From positions 24,745 to 88,744 of the forward strand of contig NZ_PNMA01000014.1 of assembly GCF_013823385.1 (NCBI RefSeq): a stretch of 64,000 nt of DNA, read 5' to 3'. The stretch is from Hyphomonas sp. (GTDB taxonomy: Bacteria > Pseudomonadota > Alphaproteobacteria > Caulobacterales > Hyphomonadaceae). The position numbers were made by a program, and so were the translations under genes. Under the pieces are notes generated by a model that searched no databases, was not told where the DNA came from, and was given only the letters and a program-made list of their open reading frames with translations. This document shows positions 43,491 through 50,495 of this stretch, in pieces; position 1 is the first letter of the stretch; the number at the start of each line of letters is the position of its first letter.

Positions 43491-44338
43491 TACGCCGCAG
43501 CCGGCACGGGCAGCATCAGTTCCGGCATCAGGCAGCTCGGCAGGGGTTCGCCAGGGCCGGTTTTCGTCAGCCCGGCTGGCTGGCGCAGATAATTGCGCAT
43601 CGCTTCGGTCGCGGCCCGGTCAAAGCTCTCGATGGCGGCAGGCTGCGCCGTTTCCCGCAGAATGCGTGCGTCCCGGCAGGTGCGCTGTTCCAGGATTGTC
43701 AGCGCTGAAGGGGCGCGGCCGGTTCGCAGGGCTCTCAACGAGGCCCGCATCGGATCGGGCCGCAGGACGGCCGCCGCCGGCAGGCCCGGCCCATCCGGTA
43801 CAGCGAGCCACAGCGCATGCACGGACGCGTCAGGATCCTGCTGGGGGAAGCTGACCGCCAGAATGACGCCCCCGCGTGACTTTCGGATGTCAAAATTGGT
43901 CATTCCGCGCGCGGTCAACGCTTCCAGCCACTGACTGATCGCAAGGTTGCGTGCTTCAAGCGCTTCGCGTTCTTCGCCTGCGGCCAGCAGGGCTACAGAT
44001 TGGTCAAGCCGCTGAACGGGGGAGAGGTGCGCGCCGCGGGCAATGGCGTCCTTGTAGTGGCTCACCGCATCGGCTGCGATGCCGGCATCCATGGCACTGC
44101 GCGCTGCGATCAGATGGGCGTCGCGGGCTTCAAAACGGTCTGGGCAATTGGCAATAAAGCTTTCTGCGGTGCGCTTCAGATAAGCGGGCGTGGCCTCTTC
44201 TGCGGGCTCAAGAACGGCTGTCTGAAACCGCGCAACGTCGCTGAGGCCACAACCGCCCTGCGCCGCAGCCCATAACGGTGCCGCTGCCAAGGCTATGAAA
44301 ATAGAAGAAAATTTCGTCCAGAACCTGTGACCAACCAT
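43487..44338 (-). CDS. Secreted protein of unknown function, TPR-like
   Basis: A 283-residue protein with a signal peptide (FSSIFIALAAAPLWAAAQGG, shown as SSIFIALAAAPLWAAAQ) and a helical middle (TPAYLKRTAESFIANCPDRFEARDAHLIAARS region) that resembles TPR/Sel1-like repeats. Cysteines at about 30 and 64 could form a disulfide. The second half is mixed, with SRGGVILAVSFPQQDPDASVH, and the C-terminus is Pro/Ala rich. The family is not recognised. It shares CTAG with the stop of the convergent lrp gene. Likely periplasmic. Confidence 0.65.
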   Translation of the reverse strand: MVGHRFWTKFSSIFIALAAAPLWAAAQGGCGLSDVARFQTAVLEPAEEATPAYLKRTAESFIANCPDRFEARDAHLIAARSAMDAGIAADAVSHYKDAIARGAHLSPVQRLDQSVALLAAGEEREALEARNLAISQWLEALTARGMTNFDIRKSRGGVILAVSFPQQDPDASVHALWLAVPDGPGLPAAAVLRPDPMRASLRALRTGRAPSALTILEQRTCRDARILRETAQPAAIESFDRAATEAMRNYLRQPAGLTKTGPGEPLPSCLMPELMLPVPAAAY

Positions 44339-44403
44339 ACCCAGCCTCCCGCGCCCAGAGGCGCTGTTTCAGGAGTAACGGTGCAAGGCCTATGCCGGTT
44401 CCC

Positions 44404-45219
44404 TCAGTCGGACGGATGGATGCCGGAAGGGTCTTTCAGAAGGTGAATATGGTCGTGATCATGATCATGGGCGTGGTCATGCCCGCCATGGCCATGCAGC
44501 GGCGTCAACAGGAGAAGCATGGCGATCAGAATGCCCGCGCCCAGCGCCGCCACACCGCGAAGCGGCGGCTCTTCCTTCAGCGGCTGCATCAGGGGGCCCG
44601 TCGCCACATAGACCAGCAGACCTGCCGAAATGGCGTAGAGCGCGGCGACGACATCCGGGCCGAGCCCGGTGAGGAAAAGCCCGCTCACCAGCGCTCCCAG
44701 CGGCGTTGTCGCCCCGGCGGCCAGGAAGGCCCAGATGACGGCCTCCCGGACCCGGAAGCCGTGCCGGGCAAGAATAGCAAAGGCGATCACGCCTTCGGCA
44801 AATTCATGCATGATGAGCGAGGTAGACGCGTAGACGCCTGCTTCGAAACTTGCCGCAAACGTGACCGAGTAGATCACCCCGTCTAGGAAGGAATGCAGCC
44901 CGACCGCCAGCAGCGGCGTCAGGGCCTGTGATCGCCCGCCAGCCTTCTCCGGAAAGATCGCGGTGATACCGGAACTCAGCAGCAGGCCGCCGAAGAACCC
45001 CACGAGCATGAAATAGGGCGCGCGGCCATTCATCGCCAGCGCTTCGGGCGCAATGTGCAACAGCGTCAGGGAGATCAGCATCCCCCCGGCCGCCAGAGAG
45101 AACAGGCCAGATTGGCGCGCGGTCCATTCGCTGCGCACGGCAACAGCAATCAGGCCTACCGAAGTGACCAGAGCTGCAAGCAGTCCGAAGAGGATTGGCG
45201 CCTGAAGAGAAAGGGGCAT
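44404..45219 (-). CDS. ZIP-family zinc permease
   Basis: A 271-residue integral membrane protein with about eight helices. The metal-binding signatures are VGLHSFLDGVIYS (about residue 106) and IMHEFAEGVIAFA (about 136), as in ZIP transporters. The C-terminus is an unusual histidine/aspartate tail (HGHGGHDHAHDHDHDHIH), a likely cytoplasmic or periplasmic zinc chelator. ZIPs import Zn2+ (sometimes Fe2+ or Mn2+). The gene is divergent from the ZrgA-like operon across a 192-base gap with a Zur-like box, so it probably belongs to the same zinc-starvation response. Confidence 0.92.
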   Translation of the reverse strand: MPLSLQAPILFGLLAALVTSVGLIAVAVRSEWTARQSGLFSLAAGGMLISLTLLHIAPEALAMNGRAPYFMLVGFFGGLLLSSGITAIFPEKAGGRSQALTPLLAVGLHSFLDGVIYSVTFAASFEAGVYASTSLIMHEFAEGVIAFAILARHGFRVREAVIWAFLAAGATTPLGALVSGLFLTGLGPDVVAALYAISAGLLVYVATGPLMQPLKEEPPLRGVAALGAGILIAMLLLLTPLHGHGGHDHAHDHDHDHIHLLKDPSGIHPSD

Positions 45220-45308
45220 CCGGCGGCGTGTGTCCGATTTGCTGCGGCCTGAAAAGGGGGCAGGGGTTGAAGAAGGGCTGCGCTTGTGCGCTCGGGCACC
45301 TTGCGAAA

Positions 45309-45327
45309 AGTGTTATAATGTTTCACT
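45309..45327. promoter_or_regulatory. Candidate Zur box between the two arms of the zinc module
   Basis: AGTGTTATAATGTTTCACT lies in the divergent gap, about 90 bases from the ZIP start and 84 from the ZrgA-like start. The outer AGTG/CACT is inverted and the centre is GTTATAATG, close to the E. coli znu Zur sites, which centre on TGTTATAATATCAC. Location between two zinc genes makes a Zur operator likely. The same sequence contains TATAAT, so it may overlap a -10 element. No zur gene is in the window. Confidence 0.6.
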
Positions 45328-45411
45328 CTGCCGCCTGCCAGTAATTTTTGCGGTGCGGGCCCGTTTTCCTTCGGGCCGTGCCGCCATGCCCGGAAAAGTC
45401 AGGAGCTGTTT

Positions 45412-46056
45412 ATGACCAACCTTGCCCGTGTTTCGCTGCCATTGCTCGCTGGAGCGGCCCTTTCGGTGCTTGCGGCCTGCGGTCCAGGCACGCCGCCCCC
45501 TGCGGCGCCCGGCCCCGTCGAAACGGGCGACACGCTGTCAGCGGAAGTTCCTCTGGAGGACAGCCATGACGTGCACGCAGAAGGTCATGCCGAAGGCGAA
45601 GCCCATGACCACGACGAGGGAGAGGATCACGATCACGACCATGAGCATGCCGGCGGAGCGGCCCATGTGCACGGCATCGCGGATCTGGCCTTCGTCATAG
45701 ACGGCAGAAAGCTGACGGCAGAGCTGGTTTCGCCGCTCGCCAATTTCGGGCTCTCCGAGGCAGACGGTGTCTTCACTCAGGATGTCACCGCCGCGCTGCC
45801 GGGTCTGATCACGCTGACTGGCGGGAATTGCACCGCTGAGACCCCCGCTGCCAAGGTGGACACCTCCAGCGGCCACACGGACGGCCATGTGAACTTCAGC
45901 TGGACGTGCGCTAATGTGGGCGCCGTAATGTCTGCCCGTTTTGCAGGCTTCAGCGCATTTCCGGGCTTCGAGAAAGTCAATGCCGTATTTGTGACTGACA
46001 CAACCCAGAAAGCCGCAGAGCTCACGCCTTCCTCCCCGGAGCTTTCCCTGAAATAA
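45412..46056 (+). CDS. ZrgA-like (DUF2796) zinc-binding lipoprotein
   Basis: A 214-residue lipoprotein (cysteine in AALSVLAACGPG, about residue 23). A Pro-rich tether leads to a metal-binding stretch of alternating His, Asp and Glu (about residues 50-85, for example HDHDEGEDHDHDHEHAGG), then the DUF2796 domain with HVHGIADLAFVIDGRKLTAEL (HVHGIADLAFVIDGRKLTA core) and CTAETPAAK. Such proteins (ZrgA of Vibrio) capture zinc in the periplasm and are expressed under zinc limitation. It heads an operon with an ABC ATPase, a permease and a DUF3299 protein. Confidence 0.9.
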   Translation: MTNLARVSLPLLAGAALSVLAACGPGTPPPAAPGPVETGDTLSAEVPLEDSHDVHAEGHAEGEAHDHDEGEDHDHDHEHAGGAAHVHGIADLAFVIDGRKLTAELVSPLANFGLSEADGVFTQDVTAALPGLITLTGGNCTAETPAAKVDTSSGHTDGHVNFSWTCANVGAVMSARFAGFSAFPGFEKVNAVFVTDTTQKAAELTPSSPELSLK

Positions 46057-46062
46057 GAGCGC

Positions 46063-46758
46063 ATGGCTGATCCCGTAATCGATATCGAAGGGCTGCGCTT
46101 TGCCTGGAAGAGCGGCCCGCAAGTGCTCGACATCGACGCGTTCCGTGTCGAGGCCGGTGAGCGCGTGTTTCTCCGGGGGCCTTCGGGCTCCGGAAAATCG
46201 ACGCTTCTTGGCTTGATCGCTGGCGTGCTTCAGCCCCAGGCAGGGCGCATCAGTGTTCTGGGGCAGGATATGAACAAACTGCCTGCCCCGCGCCGTGACC
46301 GGCTGCGGGCGGACAGGATGGGCGTGATCTTCCAGATGTTCAATCTCGTGCCTTATCTCTCGGTGACCGGGAATGTGTTGCTGCCGCTGCGCTTCTCACC
46401 CGCCCGCCGCAAGGCCGCCGGAAATGATCCGCAGGCGGAGGCGCGCCGTCTGCTCGCCCGGCTTGGCCTTCAGGATGAAAGCCTGCTGGAGCGGCGCGTG
46501 TCAGATCTTTCCGTCGGCCAGCAGCAACGCGTGGCCGCCGCCCGCGCCTTGATCGGTAGCCCCAGCCTGGTGATTGCGGATGAGCCGACCTCCGCCCTGG
46601 ACGCAGACGCGCGCGACCGGTTCATCAATCTACTCTCGGAGGAAGTCGAACGTTCCGGCGCCAGCCTCCTCTTCGTCAGCCACGACGCCTCCCTTGCGGG
46701 CCTCTTCACCCGCGCTGCCGATCTCACCGTAATGAACAGGGCGGGGGCGCCGGCATGA
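46063..46758 (+). CDS. LolD/MacB-type ABC ATPase of the zinc-linked operon
   Basis: A 231-residue ATPase. Walker A is GPSGSGKST (about residues 39-47), the signature is DLSVGQQQRVAAARAL, and Walker B is LVIADEPTSALD. The signature has SVGQQ where most have SGGQ. The type matches ATPases that drive mechanotransmission permeases such as LolCDE and MacB rather than importers. It starts seven bases after the ZrgA-like gene and overlaps the permease start by four bases (ATGA), so the two proteins are made together. Confidence 0.93.
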   Translation: MADPVIDIEGLRFAWKSGPQVLDIDAFRVEAGERVFLRGPSGSGKSTLLGLIAGVLQPQAGRISVLGQDMNKLPAPRRDRLRADRMGVIFQMFNLVPYLSVTGNVLLPLRFSPARRKAAGNDPQAEARRLLARLGLQDESLLERRVSDLSVGQQQRVAAARALIGSPSLVIADEPTSALDADARDRFINLLSEEVERSGASLLFVSHDASLAGLFTRAADLTVMNRAGAPA

Positions 46759-48023
46759 CCGCTCTTTTTTCCCTCGCCTGGGCCAGCCTTCTCAATCGGA
46801 AGGGCTCCGTGATCCTCACTATCGTCGCCGTGGCGCTTTCCGTTGCGCTGTTCCTGGGGGTCGAGAAGGCCCGCAGTGGCGCGCGCGAAGGGTTCGAGAA
46901 CACGATCTCTGGAACCGACCTGATCGTCGGGGCGCCGACGGGGACGGTCAATCTTCTGCTCTATTCGGTGTTCCGCATGGGCTCGGCCACGGCGGAAGTT
47001 TCCTGGCCAACCTATCGTCAGATTGCGGAGCGTCCGGATGTTGCCTGGGCCGTTCCGATCGCGCTGGGAGACAGCCATCGCGGCTACCGCGTGATGGGCA
47101 CCAGCACCGATTATTTCGAGCACTACAAATATGGCGGCGGGCAGCCACTCGAGCTGGCCGAAGGCGCGATCTTTGATGATCTGTTTGACGCCGTGATCGG
47201 CGCGGATGTGGCGCGCGAACTTGGATACGAGATTGGCACGCCGCTTGTTCTCACTCACGGTATTGGCGCGGCAGACCTGGGCTCGGGCCACGAGAACCGC
47301 CCCTTCCGCGTATCGGGCATTCTCAAATCCACCGGCACGCCGGTGGACCGGACGGTGCACGTCTCACTGGAAGCCATCACCGCTATTCATGTCGGCTGGG
47401 AAACCGGTGCCAAGAACCCGCTCGCCGATTCCATCCCCACCGAGATGATCCGCTCTTTTGACCTCACGCCCAAGACCGTGACGGCGATCTTCGTTGGCCT
47501 GGAGCGGAAAGGCACGATCCTGACCACCCGCCGGCAGATCAACACCAATCGCGGCGAGCCGCTGATGGCAATCATTCCGGGGGAGGCGCTGCGCGAGCTA
47601 TGGGGCGTCACCTCGATTGCCGAGCGCGCCCTGCTGGCGGTGTCCGGGTTCGTGATCGCGGTCGGTCTTGTCTCTATCCTCACCTCGATCCTGACGAGCC
47701 TCAATGAGCGGCGGCGCGAGATGTCCATCCTGCGGGCAACGGGCGCGCGGCCGGGGCATATCTTCTCGCTGCTGGTGCTCGAATCCGGCCTCATCGGCTT
47801 CATGGGCGCCCTGATCGGCATTGTCATCGTGCATGGCATGTTTGCCGCGATCGCGCCCATGCTGCAGGCGCGCTACGGCGTCGCCTTCGGCGCCGGCGGG
47901 CCTGGCCTGCTCGACCTCTATGTGCTGGGCGCGGTGACCCTCGCCTCCCTCGTGATCGGGGCGGTGCCGGCCGTGGCGGCCATGCGCCGCTCGCTGGCAG
48001 ATGGGCTCAGCGTCCGTTTGTAA
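46755..48023 (+). CDS. FtsX/MacB-type ABC permease of the zinc-linked operon
   Basis: A 422-residue protein with one N-terminal membrane helix (LTIVAVALSVALFLGV), a large periplasmic domain with a MacB-type fold, and three C-terminal helices (FVIAVGLVSILTSILTSL, GLIGFMGALIGIVIVHGMF, LGAVTLASLVIGAVPAVAAM). ERRREMSILRATGARPGHI is the family's coupling-helix region. This topology is used for lipoprotein release, toxin export or signalling, not for solute import. Its partner is the ATPase gene it overlaps. In Vibrio a similar pair belongs to the zinc-regulated zrg operon; its exact role is unknown. Confidence 0.92.
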   Translation: MTALFSLAWASLLNRKGSVILTIVAVALSVALFLGVEKARSGAREGFENTISGTDLIVGAPTGTVNLLLYSVFRMGSATAEVSWPTYRQIAERPDVAWAVPIALGDSHRGYRVMGTSTDYFEHYKYGGGQPLELAEGAIFDDLFDAVIGADVARELGYEIGTPLVLTHGIGAADLGSGHENRPFRVSGILKSTGTPVDRTVHVSLEAITAIHVGWETGAKNPLADSIPTEMIRSFDLTPKTVTAIFVGLERKGTILTTRRQINTNRGEPLMAIIPGEALRELWGVTSIAERALLAVSGFVIAVGLVSILTSILTSLNERRREMSILRATGARPGHIFSLLVLESGLIGFMGALIGIVIVHGMFAAIAPMLQARYGVAFGAGGPGLLDLYVLGAVTLASLVIGAVPAVAAMRRSLADGLSVRL

Positions 48024-48071
48024 CAGCATTGTGCGCTGGAACTGTGGGCGCGGGCGTTTTAAACAGGGGGA

Positions 48072-48797
48072 ATGAAAACGACATCTCTCCCAGGCTTCGC
48101 CTTCGCAACTTTTGCTTTTGCCCTTGCTGCTGCCTGCGGCGGGGCCTCCAGTTCCGGCACAGCTGAAGCGGCCCCGGCAAAGCCCGCCAAGGAAGCGCCC
48201 GCCGAGGCCAAATCGGAAGGCCCCAAGGTTGGCGACAAGATCGGTCAGAGCGCAGCCGAACGCGCCGCTGCCCGGGCTGAGGCCGCCAAGAAGCGCGCCG
48301 AGGAACAGGCCCGGAAGGATGCTGAACTCGCTGCCCGCGGGGTGAGGCGGATCGGCTGGGAAGACCTGATGCCGGAAGGGGAGGAGGAACGCCTCGCCCA
48401 GATGTACCAGGCCCAGATGGCCATGCTCTACTCCGGCGCAGGCATTGCCGAAGGCTCTGCGGCCGACACAGCTGTTCAGATCGGCACGTTCAACACGGTC
48501 AAGGAACTCAACGGCAAGAAGATCCGGATCCCCGGCTATACCGTGCCGTTCGAATATGGCGCCGACGCGCAGATCAAGGAATTCCTGCTTGTGCCTTATT
48601 TCGGCGCCTGTATTCACGCGCCACCGCCGCCCCCAAACCAGACCGTGTTCGTGATGTCGGAGAAGCCGATCAAGATGAAGGACCTGGCCCAGGCCGTCTG
48701 GATCGAAGGCACGATCCACACCCAGACACAGGAAAGCGAACTGGCGGACGCGGCCTACACGATCACGCTGACCGCCATCGAGGAATACACCTACTGA
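48072..48797 (+). CDS. DUF3299 lipoprotein of the zinc-linked operon
   Basis: A 241-residue lipoprotein (cysteine in ALAAACGGA, about residue 18), with an Ala/Lys/Glu-rich helical linker and a C-terminal DUF3299 domain: VRRIGWEDLMPEG, LNGKKIRIPGYTVPFE and IKEFLLVPYFGACIHAPPPPPNQTVFV (LLVPYFGACIHAPPPPPNQ core). The FGACIHxPPPPPNQ motif is characteristic of the family; function unknown. It is the last zrg-like gene and its stop overlaps the HAD gene by one base (TGATG), so it is cotranscribed with it. Confidence 0.88.
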   Translation: MKTTSLPGFAFATFAFALAAACGGASSSGTAEAAPAKPAKEAPAEAKSEGPKVGDKIGQSAAERAAARAEAAKKRAEEQARKDAELAARGVRRIGWEDLMPEGEEERLAQMYQAQMAMLYSGAGIAEGSAADTAVQIGTFNTVKELNGKKIRIPGYTVPFEYGADAQIKEFLLVPYFGACIHAPPPPPNQTVFVMSEKPIKMKDLAQAVWIEGTIHTQTQESELADAAYTITLTAIEEYTY

Positions 48798-49438
48798 TGA
48801 CGCCGCCGGTAAATCTGGACGCGGTGCAGGTCATCGCATGGGATTTTGACGGCGTTCTCAACAGCAATATCGAGAAGGGTGTTTTCGCCTGGTCCCGCAA
48901 TTTTGAGCAGGATCTGGGGCTCTCGCTTGAGTCCTTCTCGAGCTACCTTTTCGCGGGCCGGTTTCAGAAGGCGATCGTAGGACAGGCCTGTCTGGTCGAG
49001 CTGGTAACCGAATGGGCCGAAGCGAATGCCGCGGCCGGGCGCGCTGCGGAGATCCTCGACTACTGGTTCGAGCGTGACGCGCTGCCGGATCACCGGACCC
49101 TCGCGCTGTTCGGACCGCTCAAGGCGCGGGGCGTGCGCCATGTGATGGCGACCAATAACGAGATCCATCGTACCTCCTACATCGAGACCAAAATGGGATT
49201 TGGCGATCGTGTAGAACGTATTTTCGCTGCCGGCCGGATGGGAATCGCCAAGCCGGATACGGATTATTTCGGCCATATCGAAGCGGAATTGCAGGTCGCG
49301 CCGGAAAGCCTCCTCCTGGTGGATGATATGGAGGAGAATGTCGCTGCCGCCCGGCGCCGGGGCTGGCAGGCGTTCCATTTCACTGAAGGCGCGCATGATC
49401 TTCTGGAACAGTCGCTAGGCCTGCAGCAGACATTCTGA
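48797..49438 (+). CDS. HAD-superfamily hydrolase
   Basis: A 213-residue phosphatase-type protein with the HAD nucleophile motif AWDFDGVLNSN (Asp near residue 16), motif II in VRHVMATNNE, motif III lysine in MGIAKPDTDYF and motif IV in LLLVDDMEENVAAARRRGWQ (LLVDDMEENVAAARRRGWQ core). A helical cap lies after motif I. The family hydrolyses phosphomonoesters of small metabolites; the substrate is unknown. Translation is coupled to the DUF3299 gene, an unusual ending for a zrg-like operon. Confidence 0.92.
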   Translation: MTPPVNLDAVQVIAWDFDGVLNSNIEKGVFAWSRNFEQDLGLSLESFSSYLFAGRFQKAIVGQACLVELVTEWAEANAAAGRAAEILDYWFERDALPDHRTLALFGPLKARGVRHVMATNNEIHRTSYIETKMGFGDRVERIFAAGRMGIAKPDTDYFGHIEAELQVAPESLLLVDDMEENVAAARRRGWQAFHFTEGAHDLLEQSLGLQQTF

Positions 49439-49450
49439 GCCTTGAAGCAA

Positions 49451-49477
49451 GAAGGGCGACCCGACAGGCCGCCCTTC
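49451..49477 (+). terminator. Hairpin after the HAD gene, possible terminator
   Basis: GAAGGGCG (49451-49458) pairs with CGCCCTTC (49470-49477). There is no clear T-run on either strand, so termination is possible but unproven. Confidence 0.4.
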
Positions 49478-49561
49478 CGCACTCTACGCGGTACTCTACT
49501 ATCCGCAAAGTAGCAGCAGACTGCTTAAAACTTTGCGAACCCTGTTTTCCGCGAACTCCCC

Positions 49562-49975
49562 TTACTGGTTCTTGGCCAGCAGGTTGCGGATTTCTTCCAG
49601 AAGCACTTCCTGGCGCGGCGGGGGTGGCGGCGGGGCAGCCGCTTCCTTCTTCTTCAGCGTGTTCATCCCCTTGATCACAAAGAACAGCGCGAACGCCATA
49701 ATCGCAAACGAGATGAGCGCATTGATGAACTTGCCATAGGCAATCACCGGCGCGCCGGCTTCCGACGCGGCGGCCAGAGAGGCATAGACTTCGCCGTTCA
49801 GGGAAATGAAGAGGTCGGAAAAATCGCTCCCGCCCATCAGCATGCCGAGGGGCGGCATCATGATGTCGTTCACGAGCGAGGTGACGATCGTGCCAAACGC
49901 GCCGCCGAGGATGAAGCCGACGGCAAGATCGACGAGATTGCCCTTCAGGGCGAACTCTTTGAATTCCTTAAGCAT
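49562..49975 (-). CDS. mscL: Large-conductance mechanosensitive channel MscL
   Basis: MscL is a homopentameric safety valve that opens under membrane tension during osmotic downshock. The 137-residue protein starts [20 protein letters not shown], followed by the pore helix [20 protein letters not shown], a periplasmic loop, the second helix ([21 protein letters not shown]) and a cytoplasmic helix with a proline stretch and [11 protein letters not shown]. The length is normal. It is a single gene lying between the zinc operon and the ihfB-rpsA block. Confidence 0.97.
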   Translation of the reverse strand: MLKEFKEFALKGNLVDLAVGFILGGAFGTIVTSLVNDIMMPPLGMLMGGSDFSDLFISLNGEVYASLAAASEAGAPVIAYGKFINALISFAIMAFALFFVIKGMNTLKKKEAAAPPPPPPRQEVLLEEIRNLLAKNQ

Positions 49976-50081
49976 ACTAACCCCTTCCCTTTGGCAGGAC
50001 GCAGCCAGAGTTTGAAACAGAGTTCGCGGGGTTTGGCCCGACCGTCAAGGCGCTGCATCAGGCGCGCGAAAGGGGCGCTGC

Positions 50082-50381
50082 CTATCTCGCCTCGGGATCA
50101 TTGCCGCCATTAACGCGGGCGCGCAGTTCCTTGCCGGCCTTGAAGAAGGGGACTGCCTTGGCAGGCACTTTCACAGGCTCGCCGGTGCGGGGATTGCGGC
50201 CCTTGCGGGCGTCCCGCTTGCGCACGGAGAAGGCCCCGAAGCCGCGCAATTCAACCCGGTCGCCCCGGGCCAGCGCTTCGCCAATCTCGCTGAGGATAAC
50301 GTTCACGACCTTTTCAACGTCTTCGTGACGCAGGTGCGTGTTTTCCGCCGCGAGTTTCTCTATGAGTTGGGACTTGAGCAT
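50082..50381 (-). CDS. ihfB: Integration host factor beta subunit
   Basis: IHF bends DNA and shapes promoters, replication origins and recombination sites. The ATG at 50381 gives [17 protein letters not shown] and 99 residues, the standard IhfB length; the frame further upstream is not used. [42 protein letters not shown] carries the DNA-binding arm ([19 protein letters not shown] core) with the intercalating proline. It follows rpsA by 114 bases, the usual order. Assignment to IhfB over HU rests on the [11 protein letters not shown] start and the rpsA neighbour. Confidence 0.93.
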   Translation of the reverse strand: MLKSQLIEKLAAENTHLRHEDVEKVVNVILSEIGEALARGDRVELRGFGAFSVRKRDARKGRNPRTGEPVKVPAKAVPFFKAGKELRARVNGGNDPEAR

Positions 50382-50495
50382 CACATTGATAATAAACGCA
50401 TTTGCGGCGGGAGCGCTAGGCCCCCGCCGCAAACATTTCGGGAAATTTAGGTTGCCGGCCCGGTTTCAGCCAGGCCCGCCGCCAAATGGTCTACC

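Noticed and set aside
45314..45319. TATAAT as a firm -10 promoter element for the ZrgA-like operon
   Set aside because: No -35 element is at the expected distance, and the sequence is better explained as part of the Zur-like box; a promoter there is possible but unproven.
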